Source: JABDKJ01 sp964609215 (lineage in GTDB: Bacteria > Bacteroidota > Bacteroidia > Flavobacteriales_D > JABDKJ01). Taken from it: a DNA stretch of 27,850 nucleotides. The stretch lies in contig CAZSQZ010000025.1 in the NCBI GenBank assembly GCA_964609215.1, positions 1-27,850 of the forward strand, in the 5' to 3' direction. This document shows, one piece after another, positions 10,610-18,374 of the stretch. A model generated the notes under the pieces. The model saw only the letters and a list, made by a program, of their open reading frames with translations, had not been told where the DNA came from and made no database searches. Position 1 is the first letter of the stretch. Every line of letters starts with the position of its first letter. The translations under genes were made by a program, and so were the position numbers.

Positions 10610-10631
10610 AACCAAAATAATTATCGTTTAT

Positions 10632-10662
10632 AATCCCCGCTTAAACTAAGGCGGGGATTTTT
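10632..10662 (+). terminator. Rho-independent terminator after the giant T9SS protein
   Basis: A perfect 9-bp stem (AATCCCCGC at 10632-10640, GCGGGGATT at 10651-10659) with a 10-base loop is followed by a T-rich run. It lies 22 bp after the stop codon and separates the surface-protein gene from rnpB. Confidence 0.92.
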
Positions 10663-10715
10663 GATTTTATTAGTCCGGTCACAATATAATTTAGGCTTAA
10701 AAAGGATTAATTCAA

Positions 10716-10723
10716 TAGCTTTG
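10716..10723 (+). promoter_or_regulatory. Putative rnpB -7 box (TAGCTTTG)
   Basis: TAGCTTTG matches the Bacteroidota -7 consensus TAnnTTTG exactly and ends 4 bases before the 5' strand of helix P1 of RNase P RNA, where transcription should begin. No clear -33 TTTG is seen upstream. Confidence 0.6.
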
Positions 10724-10727
10724 CAAA

Positions 10728-11086
10728 AGACAAGTCTGTTCTATCGCTGTCATGCTTTGCATGGGGGAGGAAAGTCCGGGCAACACAGGGAACCGTACTT
10801 CTCAAAAGGAAGGGGAATTTCTATTTTTTAGAGATTCAACAGAAAGTGCTACAGAAATTTAAACTGCCGATGGTTCGATCTATGTCGGAAACAGGTAAAG
10901 ATGAAAAGGTGAGGTAAGAGCTCACCAGCAGTTAAAGTAATTTGACTGGCTTTGGAAAACCTTGCGGGTTGCAAGATCAAATAAACCAATGCTTGAGGGT
11001 TTCCCGCCCGATATTGGAGGGTAGATCGCTTAGATAAATGATGGAAAGGTTTTTAACCTACAGAACCCGGCTTATAGGGCTTGTCT
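10728..11086 (+). ncRNA. rnpB: RNase P RNA (catalytic RNA, bacterial type A)
   Basis: This is the ribozyme component of RNase P, which removes 5' leaders from tRNA precursors together with the RnpA protein. The conserved cores are all visible: GAGGAAAGTCCGGGC at 10767-10781, GAGGTAAGAGCTCACCAGC at 10911-10929, and ACAGAACCCGGCTTATAG at 11060-11077. The ends pair as helix P1: AGACAAG at 10728-10734 with CTTGTCT at 11080-11086, a perfect 7 bp that fixes the boundaries. The length of about 359 nt is normal. It sits between a terminator and a small SPOR-protein gene and has its own -7 box. Precise mature ends may differ by a few bases. Confidence 0.96.
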
Positions 11087-11100
11087 ACGCCTTTGGCGTA
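11086..11100 (+). other. Short hairpin at the rnpB 3' end
   Basis: TACGCC, TTT, GGCGTA forms a perfect 6-bp stem directly at the end of helix P1. It is not followed by a proper T run (TTAGCTTTGG follows), so it is at best a weak terminator or a processing boundary for the RNase P RNA. Confidence 0.4.
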
Positions 11101-11101
11101 T

Positions 11102-11109
11102 TAGCTTTG
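11102..11109 (+). promoter_or_regulatory. Putative -7 box (TAGCTTTG) for the SPOR-protein gene
   Basis: An exact TAnnTTTG match, identical to the box before rnpB, lies 15 bp after the RNA's 3' end and about 72 bp before the SPOR gene's ATG. It suggests separate transcription of that gene rather than pure read-through from rnpB. Confidence 0.45.
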
Positions 11110-11181
11110 GAAATATGTTTTGCTTTGTAAATTGTAACTAATTAGGCTATTATAGCATATAAGTCATTAAGAACTAGACAA

Positions 11182-11685
11182 ATGGAACACTCTAGAATTA
11201 ACATTGAGCGTCTTGAACGACAAGATAGAATCGAAAAAATTGTAGTTATTACACTTCTTATAATAGCTATCTGTGTTGCTATTTATGCTTTTATGAATAA
11301 TTCTCCTAAACAAATGTCAAGTTCAGAGAAAAATTCAAATATTACCAATTCCGAGAACCATTCAAATACAGAACTGGCAAACCCACAGGAAAAAGATACT
11401 AGTGAGACAGAAATGTCTGAAAAAGAGATGGATGATTCAAGCGAAACTTCAAATAAAGAAGAAACAGTTGAAGACATTACAGGTCTTTTGGTGGTCGGGT
11501 TATTTGCAAATCAAGACAATGCCGATCGTATGAAAGCTAAATTAGATGAGCTCGGTTTTGAAGGTAAAATGAAACAAAGAGCTGATGGCAAAACAATGGT
11601 TGGTGTAAAATCAAGTGAAAATGATAATGAAACATTTTCCAAGATTATGAACCATTTCTCAGAAGCCGTATTTATTGCGGATTAA
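11182..11685 (+). CDS. Membrane-anchored SPOR-domain protein
   Basis: A 167-residue protein. Seen: a charged cytoplasmic N-terminus, one membrane segment (about residues 19-38), an acidic Ser/Glu/Asn-rich linker (about 40-98), and a C-terminal domain starting TGLLVVGLFANQDNA (about 101-167), with the length and pattern of a SPOR domain (PF05036). SPOR domains bind glycan strands stripped of stem peptides at the division septum; the layout (short cytosolic tail, single TM, flexible linker, SPOR) is that of FtsN-like division proteins, though this one is shorter. Its location would be inner membrane with the SPOR domain in the periplasm. A putative -7 box lies at 11102. Its last four bases overlap the stop of the convergent receptor gene (TTAA read on both strands). 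A specific FtsN role is inference. Confidence 0.85.
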   Translation: MEHSRINIERLERQDRIEKIVVITLLIIAICVAIYAFMNNSPKQMSSSEKNSNITNSENHSNTELANPQEKDTSETEMSEKEMDDSSETSNKEETVEDITGLLVVGLFANQDNADRMKAKLDELGFEGKMKQRADGKTMVGVKSSENDNETFSKIMNHFSEAVFIAD

Positions 11686-14177
11686 ATATCCGGTTCGAAA
11701 TCACCTCCACCACCTTGCGAATTATTTCTGTTTCTATTTCCTCTTCTATTTTTATCGTCTAACTTTCCAAATCGGTAAAAAGCGGAGAAATTGAGTATTC
11801 TAGACTTTCGTTTTCTAAAACCTTCATTAAAGAAATTACTACCAGAACTATTAAAACTAAATTCTCTGGTATTAAAGATATCACTTAAGCGAAGAGTTAA
11901 GCTAAGTTTGTTGTCAACAAAAGATTTTTTCACTGAAACATCAGTGCTTAGAAATCCAGACCATTCTCCTTGAGCGGTTACATTTGGAGCTAAGTATCTG
12001 CTAGAAATTTGAGCTTCAAATGACTTGGAAATATTGTAAGAAGCCATAACTCTGTTACTCCATGAAAATCCTGCATTGTTTAATTCAGCTTCTTGATTCG
12101 AACCATTTAAAACTGATCTAAACAAATCAACGCTGGCGTTTATTCTCATATTTTTTGTGGGTCTTCCAGATAACACAAACTCAAAGCCATAATTTTGCCC
12201 ACTATCTAAGTTTACAAAAGTTGAAGTTGCAACACCCGTACTATCATCTACTATTCTAAACCTTCGCATAACATTCTGAATGTCACGGAAATATAAGCCA
12301 CTACTAAGATTTAATTTATTCCAAATGATAATGTGATTCAGTTCAAATGAACTGATGTATTCTGGTCTCAATTCTGGATTTCCAACTCTAATATTATTTG
12401 GATCTGTTAAATCCTCAAATGGATTTAATGCACGGCTTCTAGGTCTTTGAATTCTTCTGCTGTAACTCAGTTGAACTTCTTGTTTTTCAGAGAGTTTTTG
12501 AGATAAATGTACACTAGGGAAAAAACTAAAATAATCAAATGAAAAGGTTTCCCCAGTACTTACCTGATCTCCTTTAACCTCTGCAGTTTCAGCTCTTAAG
12601 CCCAGTTGATATTGAAATGAGCTAACTTTTTGTCCATATAAAGCATAAGCAGAATAGATATCTTGGTTAAGAATAAATCGATTGGAAACATTCACATCTT
12701 CTACAAAAGAATCTTGAGTATCATCAAATTCCGAAAATCTAAAATCTCCATCATTTTCCGTAAGAATAATCTGAGTTCCAAATTCTAACTTTTTATCTTC
12801 ATTTATTGGATGAATGTAATCCGATTGAATATTTATTTGTTTTCTAAAACGATTATTTTCAACTTTTTGCAGAAGATTAGTTCCGGGAATTAGAAAACCA
12901 TCCTCATTATAATTGTTCTGCAAGAAATCTTGCACTTCATCATCATTTCTTTCTGTATATTTTATATCCGTGGTCCATTCTTTATCAGGGTCTAGAAAGG
13001 TTTTTTTGTATCCCAAACTTACATCATAACTAAATTGATCCTCTATTTCAATAGCGTCCCTACTAGTGCTAAAATCAAAATTGTTGAAAGAGTCAATAAA
13101 ATTATTGCTGAGTACAAGATCTTGATCATCTCCATTACCAGAATTTACAAGCCCGCTTATAAAGATTGTGTTCTTATCATTGAGGAAAAAATCAATACCA
13201 CCTTTTACAGTATGTCCTTCATTTGTTCTTTTCCCGTCCTGTACCTGATCCAATATAAAGAGTGTGTCACCAATTTGCGTTTCTCTATAAGAAGTTCCAT
13301 CAAACAATCTATCTCCGCCTCTATATGAATATGAACCATGGAAATTTGCTGAATTAGTCCTGTAGTTAAGTCCAAGAGTAGCATTTGATCCTGGATTAGT
13401 ATTTAATCCAGCATTCAATGTGCCATTAAACCCTTTTCTCTTTTCTTTCTTTAAAACAACATTTATTATTCCAGACAGATTTTCTGGATTGTATTTGGCG
13501 GAAGGATTGGTAATTAACTCAATGGTTTCGATTGTTTCTGCAGGAATTTGTTCTAGAATAGTTTCCTGATCACCGACCAGACCAGAAGGCCTACCATCAA
13601 TCAATATGGTAACATTGCTACTACCTCTTAGGCTAATATTTCCATCTATGTCTACTTGCACAGAAGGTAGATTCTCTAGAATATCATTAGCTGTGCCACC
13701 AGTTGCTGTCGTTAACTGAGTTACATCAAAGACTTTTTTGTCTAATTTAGTCATCATCAGCGGTTTTTCCGCTTTGATGGTTACTCCATCTAAATTTTCT
13801 GCAGCAGCGCTCATGTAGATTTTTCCAATGAACTTTTCAGGGTTTCTCGGATTAAAAAATAAAGAATCTACTATTTGGTCTTTAAAACCGATGAAAGAAA
13901 CTTGTGCAAAATAGCGTCCTATTTTTATCTTTTCTATTACAAATTCTCCTTTTCCGTTGCTTATTGCTCCACCTCCAAGACTGGAATCTCTCTTGCTTTT
14001 TAGTGTTACTGTAGCAAACTCTATTGGTTTATTCGATTCCTGATCTATCAGAATACCAGATAATTTACCAATTGCAGGCCTTTCACCTTTTCGCATACCG
14101 TTTCTGGGAGGGCGATCTTGGGAATAAAAGGTCAGCGTGATTAAAAGGCAAATAAGTAGGCTTGAAAATTTATTCAT
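11682..14177 (-). CDS. TonB-dependent receptor-like outer-membrane beta-barrel protein
   Basis: An 831-residue outer-membrane protein. Seen: a signal peptide (residues 1-20, ending FYSQ); a basic stretch to about 38; a carboxypeptidase-regulatory-like beta-sandwich (about 39-125, GKLSGILIDQESNKPIEFAT); a plug-like domain (about 140-245, with LPSVQVDIDGNISLRG, ILIDGRP, INVVLKK); then a long beta-barrel region with aromatic-rich strands to about 800. This is the OMP_b-brl_3 (PF14905) TonB-receptor group of Bacteroidota. An Arg/Asn/Gly-rich tail (NRRGNRNRNN, then GGGG and FEPDI) follows the last strand, which is unusual because barrels generally end at an aromatic residue. The substrate is unknown; there is no SusD partner next to it, so glycan uptake is not indicated. 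A putative -7 box lies 12 bp before the start. The terminal codon overlaps the convergent SPOR gene. Confidence 0.9.
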   Translation of the reverse strand: MNKFSSLLICLLITLTFYSQDRPPRNGMRKGERPAIGKLSGILIDQESNKPIEFATVTLKSKRDSSLGGGAISNGKGEFVIEKIKIGRYFAQVSFIGFKDQIVDSLFFNPRNPEKFIGKIYMSAAAENLDGVTIKAEKPLMMTKLDKKVFDVTQLTTATGGTANDILENLPSVQVDIDGNISLRGSSNVTILIDGRPSGLVGDQETILEQIPAETIETIELITNPSAKYNPENLSGIINVVLKKEKRKGFNGTLNAGLNTNPGSNATLGLNYRTNSANFHGSYSYRGGDRLFDGTSYRETQIGDTLFILDQVQDGKRTNEGHTVKGGIDFFLNDKNTIFISGLVNSGNGDDQDLVLSNNFIDSFNNFDFSTSRDAIEIEDQFSYDVSLGYKKTFLDPDKEWTTDIKYTERNDDEVQDFLQNNYNEDGFLIPGTNLLQKVENNRFRKQINIQSDYIHPINEDKKLEFGTQIILTENDGDFRFSEFDDTQDSFVEDVNVSNRFILNQDIYSAYALYGQKVSSFQYQLGLRAETAEVKGDQVSTGETFSFDYFSFFPSVHLSQKLSEKQEVQLSYSRRIQRPRSRALNPFEDLTDPNNIRVGNPELRPEYISSFELNHIIIWNKLNLSSGLYFRDIQNVMRRFRIVDDSTGVATSTFVNLDSGQNYGFEFVLSGRPTKNMRINASVDLFRSVLNGSNQEAELNNAGFSWSNRVMASYNISKSFEAQISSRYLAPNVTAQGEWSGFLSTDVSVKKSFVDNKLSLTLRLSDIFNTREFSFNSSGSNFFNEGFRKRKSRILNFSAFYRFGKLDDKNRRGNRNRNNSQGGGGDFEPDI

Positions 14178-14188
14178 AATTGGTTAGA

Positions 14189-14196
14189 CAAAACTA
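14189..14196 (-). promoter_or_regulatory. Putative -7 box (TAGTTTTG) for the receptor gene
   Basis: On the minus strand, TAGTTTTG fits TAnnTTTG and lies 11 bases before the ATG, implying a very short leader. No -33 element is evident. The match could be chance in AT-rich DNA, but the lolA terminator just upstream means that this gene needs its own promoter. Confidence 0.4.
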
Positions 14197-14234
14197 GAGT
14201 TAAAAGGTTTAATAATGAGATAGCAGATAGTAAA

Positions 14235-14269
14235 TAAAAAAGCCATCTTGGATTTTAAACAAGATGGCT
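14235..14269 (-). terminator. Rho-independent terminator after the ftsK-lolA operon
   Basis: A perfect 10-bp stem (AGCCATCTTG at 14241-14250 with CAAGATGGCT at 14260-14269) and a 9-base loop. On the minus strand it is followed by TTTTTT, so it terminates minus-strand transcripts. It lies 22 bp beyond the stop of the LolA-like gene and upstream of the receptor gene, separating the two units. Confidence 0.9.
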
Positions 14270-14290
14270 CTAGTACTTTTAAATCAACAA

Positions 14291-14962
14291 TTATCTATTG
14301 TCGATAACTTCTACTCCGGGGTAATCCGATTGGTTAAAGGTGAAATCACCTGCACCTACGGTAACGTTTGTTTTAAAAGATTTAATAGTATACGTAGTAT
14401 TATTTCCTTCCTTGCCGAAAATAATTGCTTGTGCAATTTGTTTAGTCTCTTTTTCAATAAAGACTTTAACGGTGTGAAAAGGCTTATCTTTAGGGTCAAC
14501 AGGAATCAGTTTAATGACATCACAAAGTTTTGTTCCAACTTTTGCTTCCTTATCGTAATATTTCTTAAAATCTTTTTCCCAAATTTTGAATAAGTCAGAA
14601 GGTTGAATACCTTGATCTTCAATCACATCTGCGACATTTTCGACCATGCATTCTCCAGTATCCATCCCATAATTCCAAAGGGTAGTTCCGTCCGAAAGAA
14701 TTAGATATTTCTCATCTAGATTTAACTTAAACTTTTCCCCTTCAATTAAGATGTTCCCACTTTGAGTTGCAGTTAAGTCAATAGATTTATCCTCTAACAA
14801 AGAAGTAAATTCCGCCTCTATCGTTTTGTATGATTTTGCTTGCTCACTTACCTCGTTTAAAATAGCTTCAGCTTTTGCATCCTGAGCATTTGCGCTATAG
14901 GAAGCAAATAATACAGCCAATAACACGCATGCCCAACAGTATATCTTCTTTTTCAATTTCAT
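14291..14962 (-). CDS. lolA: LolA-like outer-membrane lipoprotein carrier protein
   Basis: A 223-residue periplasmic protein. Seen: a signal peptide with cleavage after SANA (about residue 26), then a body with the LolA fold pattern (PF03548): an N-terminal helix that mentions EAEFTSLLEDKS, a strand series with GNILIEGEKFKLNL, SDGTTLWNYG, a helix with PSDLFKIWEKDFKKYYD, and C-terminal VKVFIEKETKQIAQAII. LolA carries lipoproteins across the periplasm from the LolCDE exporter to the outer membrane; Bacteroidota lack a clear LolB. It begins 2 bp after the ftsK stop, so the two are surely co-transcribed, a pairing common in this phylum. A terminator follows. The function is inferred from fold-level similarity and context. 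Confidence 0.88.
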   Translation of the reverse strand: MKLKKKIYCWACVLLAVLFASYSANAQDAKAEAILNEVSEQAKSYKTIEAEFTSLLEDKSIDLTATQSGNILIEGEKFKLNLDEKYLILSDGTTLWNYGMDTGECMVENVADVIEDQGIQPSDLFKIWEKDFKKYYDKEAKVGTKLCDVIKLIPVDPKDKPFHTVKVFIEKETKQIAQAIIFGKEGNNTTYTIKSFKTNVTVGAGDFTFNQSDYPGVEVIDNR

Positions 14963-14964
14963 TA

Positions 14965-17427
14965 TTATAAATTGTTCATCGTTTCCTTGTTAGACAAAAA
15001 CTGTTCCAAACTAAATTCATCTGGGAATAGAACGTCCCTTGCCTTACTACCCTTAGAAGGACCCACTATGCCAGCAGCTTCCAGCTGATCCATAATTCTA
15101 CCAGCACGGTTATATCCTAACTTCATTTTTCTCTGTATCAATGATGTAGAACCCTGCTGATGCATAACAATAACTTTTGCTGCATCTTCGAATAAGGTAT
15201 CCCTTTCTTCATCAGCCCAGTTTCCATTTCCACTAGAAGCTTCATCATGAAATTCTGGCAGTAAATAAGCATCTGGGTAACCTCTTTGCTCACCAATAAA
15301 ATTACAGATTGCTTCTACTTCCGGAGTATCTACAAATCCGCATTGTAGTCTTACCAAACTATTTCCAGTGGTCATTAGCATATCTCCTCTACCTATCAGT
15401 TGATCCGCCCCGCCTTGATCCAATATAGTTCTGGAATCTATTTTTTGACTTACTCTAAATGCAATTCTAGCAGGGAAATTGGCTTTTATTGTACCCGTAA
15501 GAATATTTACAGAAGGTCTTTGCGTTGCAACAATTAAGTGAATTCCGATGGCTCTTGCCAATTGAGCAAGTCTAGCAATGGGGGTTTCCACTTCTTTTCC
15601 TGCGGTCATTATTAAATCTGCAAATTCGTCAATAACCAAAACAATGTAAGGCATGTATTTATGTCCCTTCTCAGGATTCAACTTCCGCTGGATGAACTTC
15701 TTATTATACTCCTTTAAATTTCTGACCTCTGCAGTTTTTAGAAGTTCATATCTCTGATCCATTTCTACACAAAGTGAATTCAGCGTTTTTACCACTTTAG
15801 TAGTATCTGTTATAATAGCTTCACCATCATCAGGCAATTTTGCTAGGTAGTGCCTTTCAATTTTATTGAATAAAGTCAATTCAACCTTTTTTGGGTCAAC
15901 TAATACAAACTTTAATTGGGAAGGGTGTTTTTTATAAAGCAACGAAACTAAAATTGCATTTAATCCTACAGATTTTCCTTGACCTGTGGCACCAGCCATC
16001 AAAAGGTGAGGCATTTTTGCCAAATCGAAGCAATAGGTTTCATTGGAAATGGTTTTACCCATTACCACTGGCAGCGCAGCATCTGATGTTTGAAATTTTT
16101 CAGAAGCAACCAAGGTTTTCATGGAAACGATATCAGGATTACTATTGGGCACTTCTATACCTATCGTTCCTTTCCCAGGTATAGGAGCAATGATCCTAAT
16201 GCCCAGAGCAGCAAGTGATAATGCGATATCATCCTCTAGGTTTTTGATTTTAGAAATACGAACTCCTGCCTCTGGTACAATTTCATATAAAGTAACTGTA
16301 GGACCAACGGTCGCTGAAATCTTTGCAATTCCAATTTTATAATTGGCCAAAGTGCTTACAATATTTGCACTGTTTGCCTTTAATTCCTCTTCAGTAACCG
16401 TTATGGTATTTCCTCCGTGTTCCTCTAAAAGATCTAATGAGGGAAGTTCAAATTTTGATAGATCTAAAGTAGGATCATACTCACCAAACTCTTTTACCTT
16501 TTGATTAACCTCTTTTTCAGTTAGAATTTCATCTTCCTCTGCTACCTTAACTGTTAATCCCGTATCCTCTTCTTTTGGCCCATTTGCTATCTCATCAATA
16601 ATGTCTCGCTCATTAATCAAGATTTTTTCTGAAGTTGGATCTAAATCCGCTACCAAATCATCTATAATCAATCCTACTTCTTTTTCTTCATTAATTGGAT
16701 TCAGATTAATCTCGGGAGAAATAATTTCTTCAATGATTTTATTTTCTGGAATTTCATTTTCCATTGTTTCCTGTTTGCTCTTAAACTTAGAAAGCAATGC
16801 ACTCGTCCAAGATTTAACTTTATCAAGACTTTTTCCAAAAACTAAGCTAACATAAGCAAAGAGAGAAAGGAAAACTAAGATACCGGTTCCGGCAGAGCCT
16901 ATTACAGCTTTTAAAAACATATTAGACTCAAAACCAAAAGCACCTCCTAAAATAGGGCTGCCCGAAAATAAAAAAGCAAAGGCCAAGGGAATCCAAATGA
17001 GATAGAATAAACTATGCTTAGTAAACAAAGTAAGCTGAATACGTTCCCATTTGGTAATTATTTTGGCTCCGATAGCAAGAAGCATTATCGGGATAATAAA
17101 AGCAGCCATTCCTATTCCTTTGTGAACGAATACATGGCCTAAATAAGCTCCGTACTTACCCATTGCATTTTTTGCATGGACATCATTATCCAGCATAGAC
17201 CACTCACTTCCAATTACTATGGATTGATCTTCTTGCCAATTAAATAAGAATGAGCTAAAAGCAAAAAAGGAGAAAAGCCCTAGAAGCAATAACGTAAAGC
17301 CAAAAAATTGATGGAATTTTGGATTCTTTAAAAAATCGAATTTAAAGTTTAAGCTCTTCTTGCTAGATGTGCTTTTTTTCTTATTCGAATTTTTTGCCTT
17401 ATTGACAATGCTTTTCTTTTTAGCCAT
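14965..17427 (-). CDS. ftsK: DNA translocase FtsK
   Basis: An 820-residue septal DNA pump that moves chromosome termini to daughter cells and helps dimer resolution by XerCD at dif. Seen: a basic Lys/Ser-rich N-terminus, four membrane segments (about 40-63, 105-121, 140-156, 173-197), an acidic linker (about 215-335) that is short compared with E. coli FtsK, a motor domain with Walker A GATGQGKS (479-486) and Walker B VLVIDEFADL (596-605), the ATQRPSVNILTGTIKANFPARI-like FtsK signature starting at about 634, and a C-terminal winged-helix gamma domain (about 745-815, QRKMKLGYNRAGRIMDQLE) that reads KOPS-like sites. A Bacteroidota -7 box lies 29 bp upstream. lolA follows 2 bp later. Confidence 0.97.
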   Translation of the reverse strand: MAKKKSIVNKAKNSNKKKSTSSKKSLNFKFDFLKNPKFHQFFGFTLLLLGLFSFFAFSSFLFNWQEDQSIVIGSEWSMLDNDVHAKNAMGKYGAYLGHVFVHKGIGMAAFIIPIMLLAIGAKIITKWERIQLTLFTKHSLFYLIWIPLAFAFLFSGSPILGGAFGFESNMFLKAVIGSAGTGILVFLSLFAYVSLVFGKSLDKVKSWTSALLSKFKSKQETMENEIPENKIIEEIISPEINLNPINEEKEVGLIIDDLVADLDPTSEKILINERDIIDEIANGPKEEDTGLTVKVAEEDEILTEKEVNQKVKEFGEYDPTLDLSKFELPSLDLLEEHGGNTITVTEEELKANSANIVSTLANYKIGIAKISATVGPTVTLYEIVPEAGVRISKIKNLEDDIALSLAALGIRIIAPIPGKGTIGIEVPNSNPDIVSMKTLVASEKFQTSDAALPVVMGKTISNETYCFDLAKMPHLLMAGATGQGKSVGLNAILVSLLYKKHPSQLKFVLVDPKKVELTLFNKIERHYLAKLPDDGEAIITDTTKVVKTLNSLCVEMDQRYELLKTAEVRNLKEYNKKFIQRKLNPEKGHKYMPYIVLVIDEFADLIMTAGKEVETPIARLAQLARAIGIHLIVATQRPSVNILTGTIKANFPARIAFRVSQKIDSRTILDQGGADQLIGRGDMLMTTGNSLVRLQCGFVDTPEVEAICNFIGEQRGYPDAYLLPEFHDEASSGNGNWADEERDTLFEDAAKVIVMHQQGSTSLIQRKMKLGYNRAGRIMDQLEAAGIVGPSKGSKARDVLFPDEFSLEQFLSNKETMNNL

Positions 17428-17455
17428 GGGGTAGGTTTAGGTAACAGCAATTTAC

Positions 17456-17463
17456 CAAAGGTA
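17456..17463 (-). promoter_or_regulatory. Putative ftsK -7 box (TACCTTTG) inside a palindrome
   Basis: The minus strand reads TACCTTTG, an exact TAnnTTTG match, 28 bases before the ftsK ATG. It sits within TTTACCAAAGGTAAA (17451-17465), a 6-bp inverted repeat with a 3-base centre, which could be an operator or coincidence. No clear -33 box. Confidence 0.5.
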
Positions 17464-17531
17464 AATCTGCATACTACTTAAAACGCCCGAAAAGCATTTC
17501 TATTTCAACATTTTTGTGTGGAAGGAATCTA

Positions 17532-18233
17532 CTAGAAGAAGGAACTAAATATTTCTTGTAATTCGTGATTCATCTGATTCGCATCTACATTCTTGTAAGA
17601 ATCGTCTTTTACGAATTCTATTTCCTCACATGGAACTTTCTCAATTGAATTTGCCTTAAGTCGCATTCTCAAGTTGAATTGTTCCATTTCAAACATCATT
17701 AGTGTTCCATTTAAACCTGCAAACTGATTGCACCAATTCGGGTTTTTGACATTAAACTCTTCCGTGTAATAGATGTCCATAGAGGGTTGATTAATATCTG
17801 AAAAAATACCAACGGCTTTCTTGCACACTACCCCGGCAACCGTATCTGTCTGATTGGTTTCCACGATATGAATTTCAGGGTAAGTATTCATTAGTTGAGC
17901 TACTCCATTTTCATCATAATCACACCTTACTTTCTTGCTAAGAACCTTAACGTAGTGTTTCAACTCTTTGCTACCCTCTATAGCGTGAATCATGGTTTTA
18001 AAACCTATAGATGAAATAATACTTTGATTTTCATCTTTTGTAAATGTATAGGTCATTTCATCTGGAAGAAGATTAGCAATTTGCATCTGATCTTCAGATA
18101 GATATGGAAAGCTTAAATCGTACTTTATAATTCCCTCAGATATTCCCTTTCCGAAAAACTTTCCATCGATCTGTGAGCACCCGATTTGGAAAAATAAAAG
18201 AATAGCAGCTATTAATTTTATATATCCTCTCAT
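17532..18233 (-). CDS. Small predicted lipoprotein, DUF4412-like
   Basis: A 233-residue protein. The start was set at 18233, because from there it begins MRGYIKLIAAILLFF followed by QIGC, a lipoprotein-type signal with Cys19 as the lipidated residue (the -3 Gln is unusual but Bacteroidota are permissive). The frame is open back to 18308, but the upstream 25 residues are basic and would mask the signal. The mature part has a strand-rich pattern (EGIIKYDLSFPYL; TVAGVVCKKAVGIF; DIYYTEEF; GTLMMFEME; MRLKANSIEKV) resembling DUF4412-type periplasmic proteins (from memory). No catalytic motif is seen. It lies upstream of ftsK on the same strand, 104 bp away with a separate promoter between, so an operon is doubtful. 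Function unknown. Confidence 0.75.
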   Translation of the reverse strand: MRGYIKLIAAILLFFQIGCSQIDGKFFGKGISEGIIKYDLSFPYLSEDQMQIANLLPDEMTYTFTKDENQSIISSIGFKTMIHAIEGSKELKHYVKVLSKKVRCDYDENGVAQLMNTYPEIHIVETNQTDTVAGVVCKKAVGIFSDINQPSMDIYYTEEFNVKNPNWCNQFAGLNGTLMMFEMEQFNLRMRLKANSIEKVPCEEIEFVKDDSYKNVDANQMNHELQEIFSSFF

Positions 18234-18374
18234 ACAGTTGAGTCTAAAAATTGGTATTGTTCTGGTTTTTATACGCTTGAAATTAAAAAAATATACATTT
18301 TTGAACACTTTTTTTATTTACAAGCTGTCTAGTCCAGTAAATTCAGCAAATAAATTAATGCGATTGGTCGAAAA

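Noticed and set aside
12000..17000. Several 60-110 codon open frames on the + strand across the receptor, lolA and ftsK genes
   Set aside because: They lie antisense to well-supported genes and show no independent family motifs or start signals.
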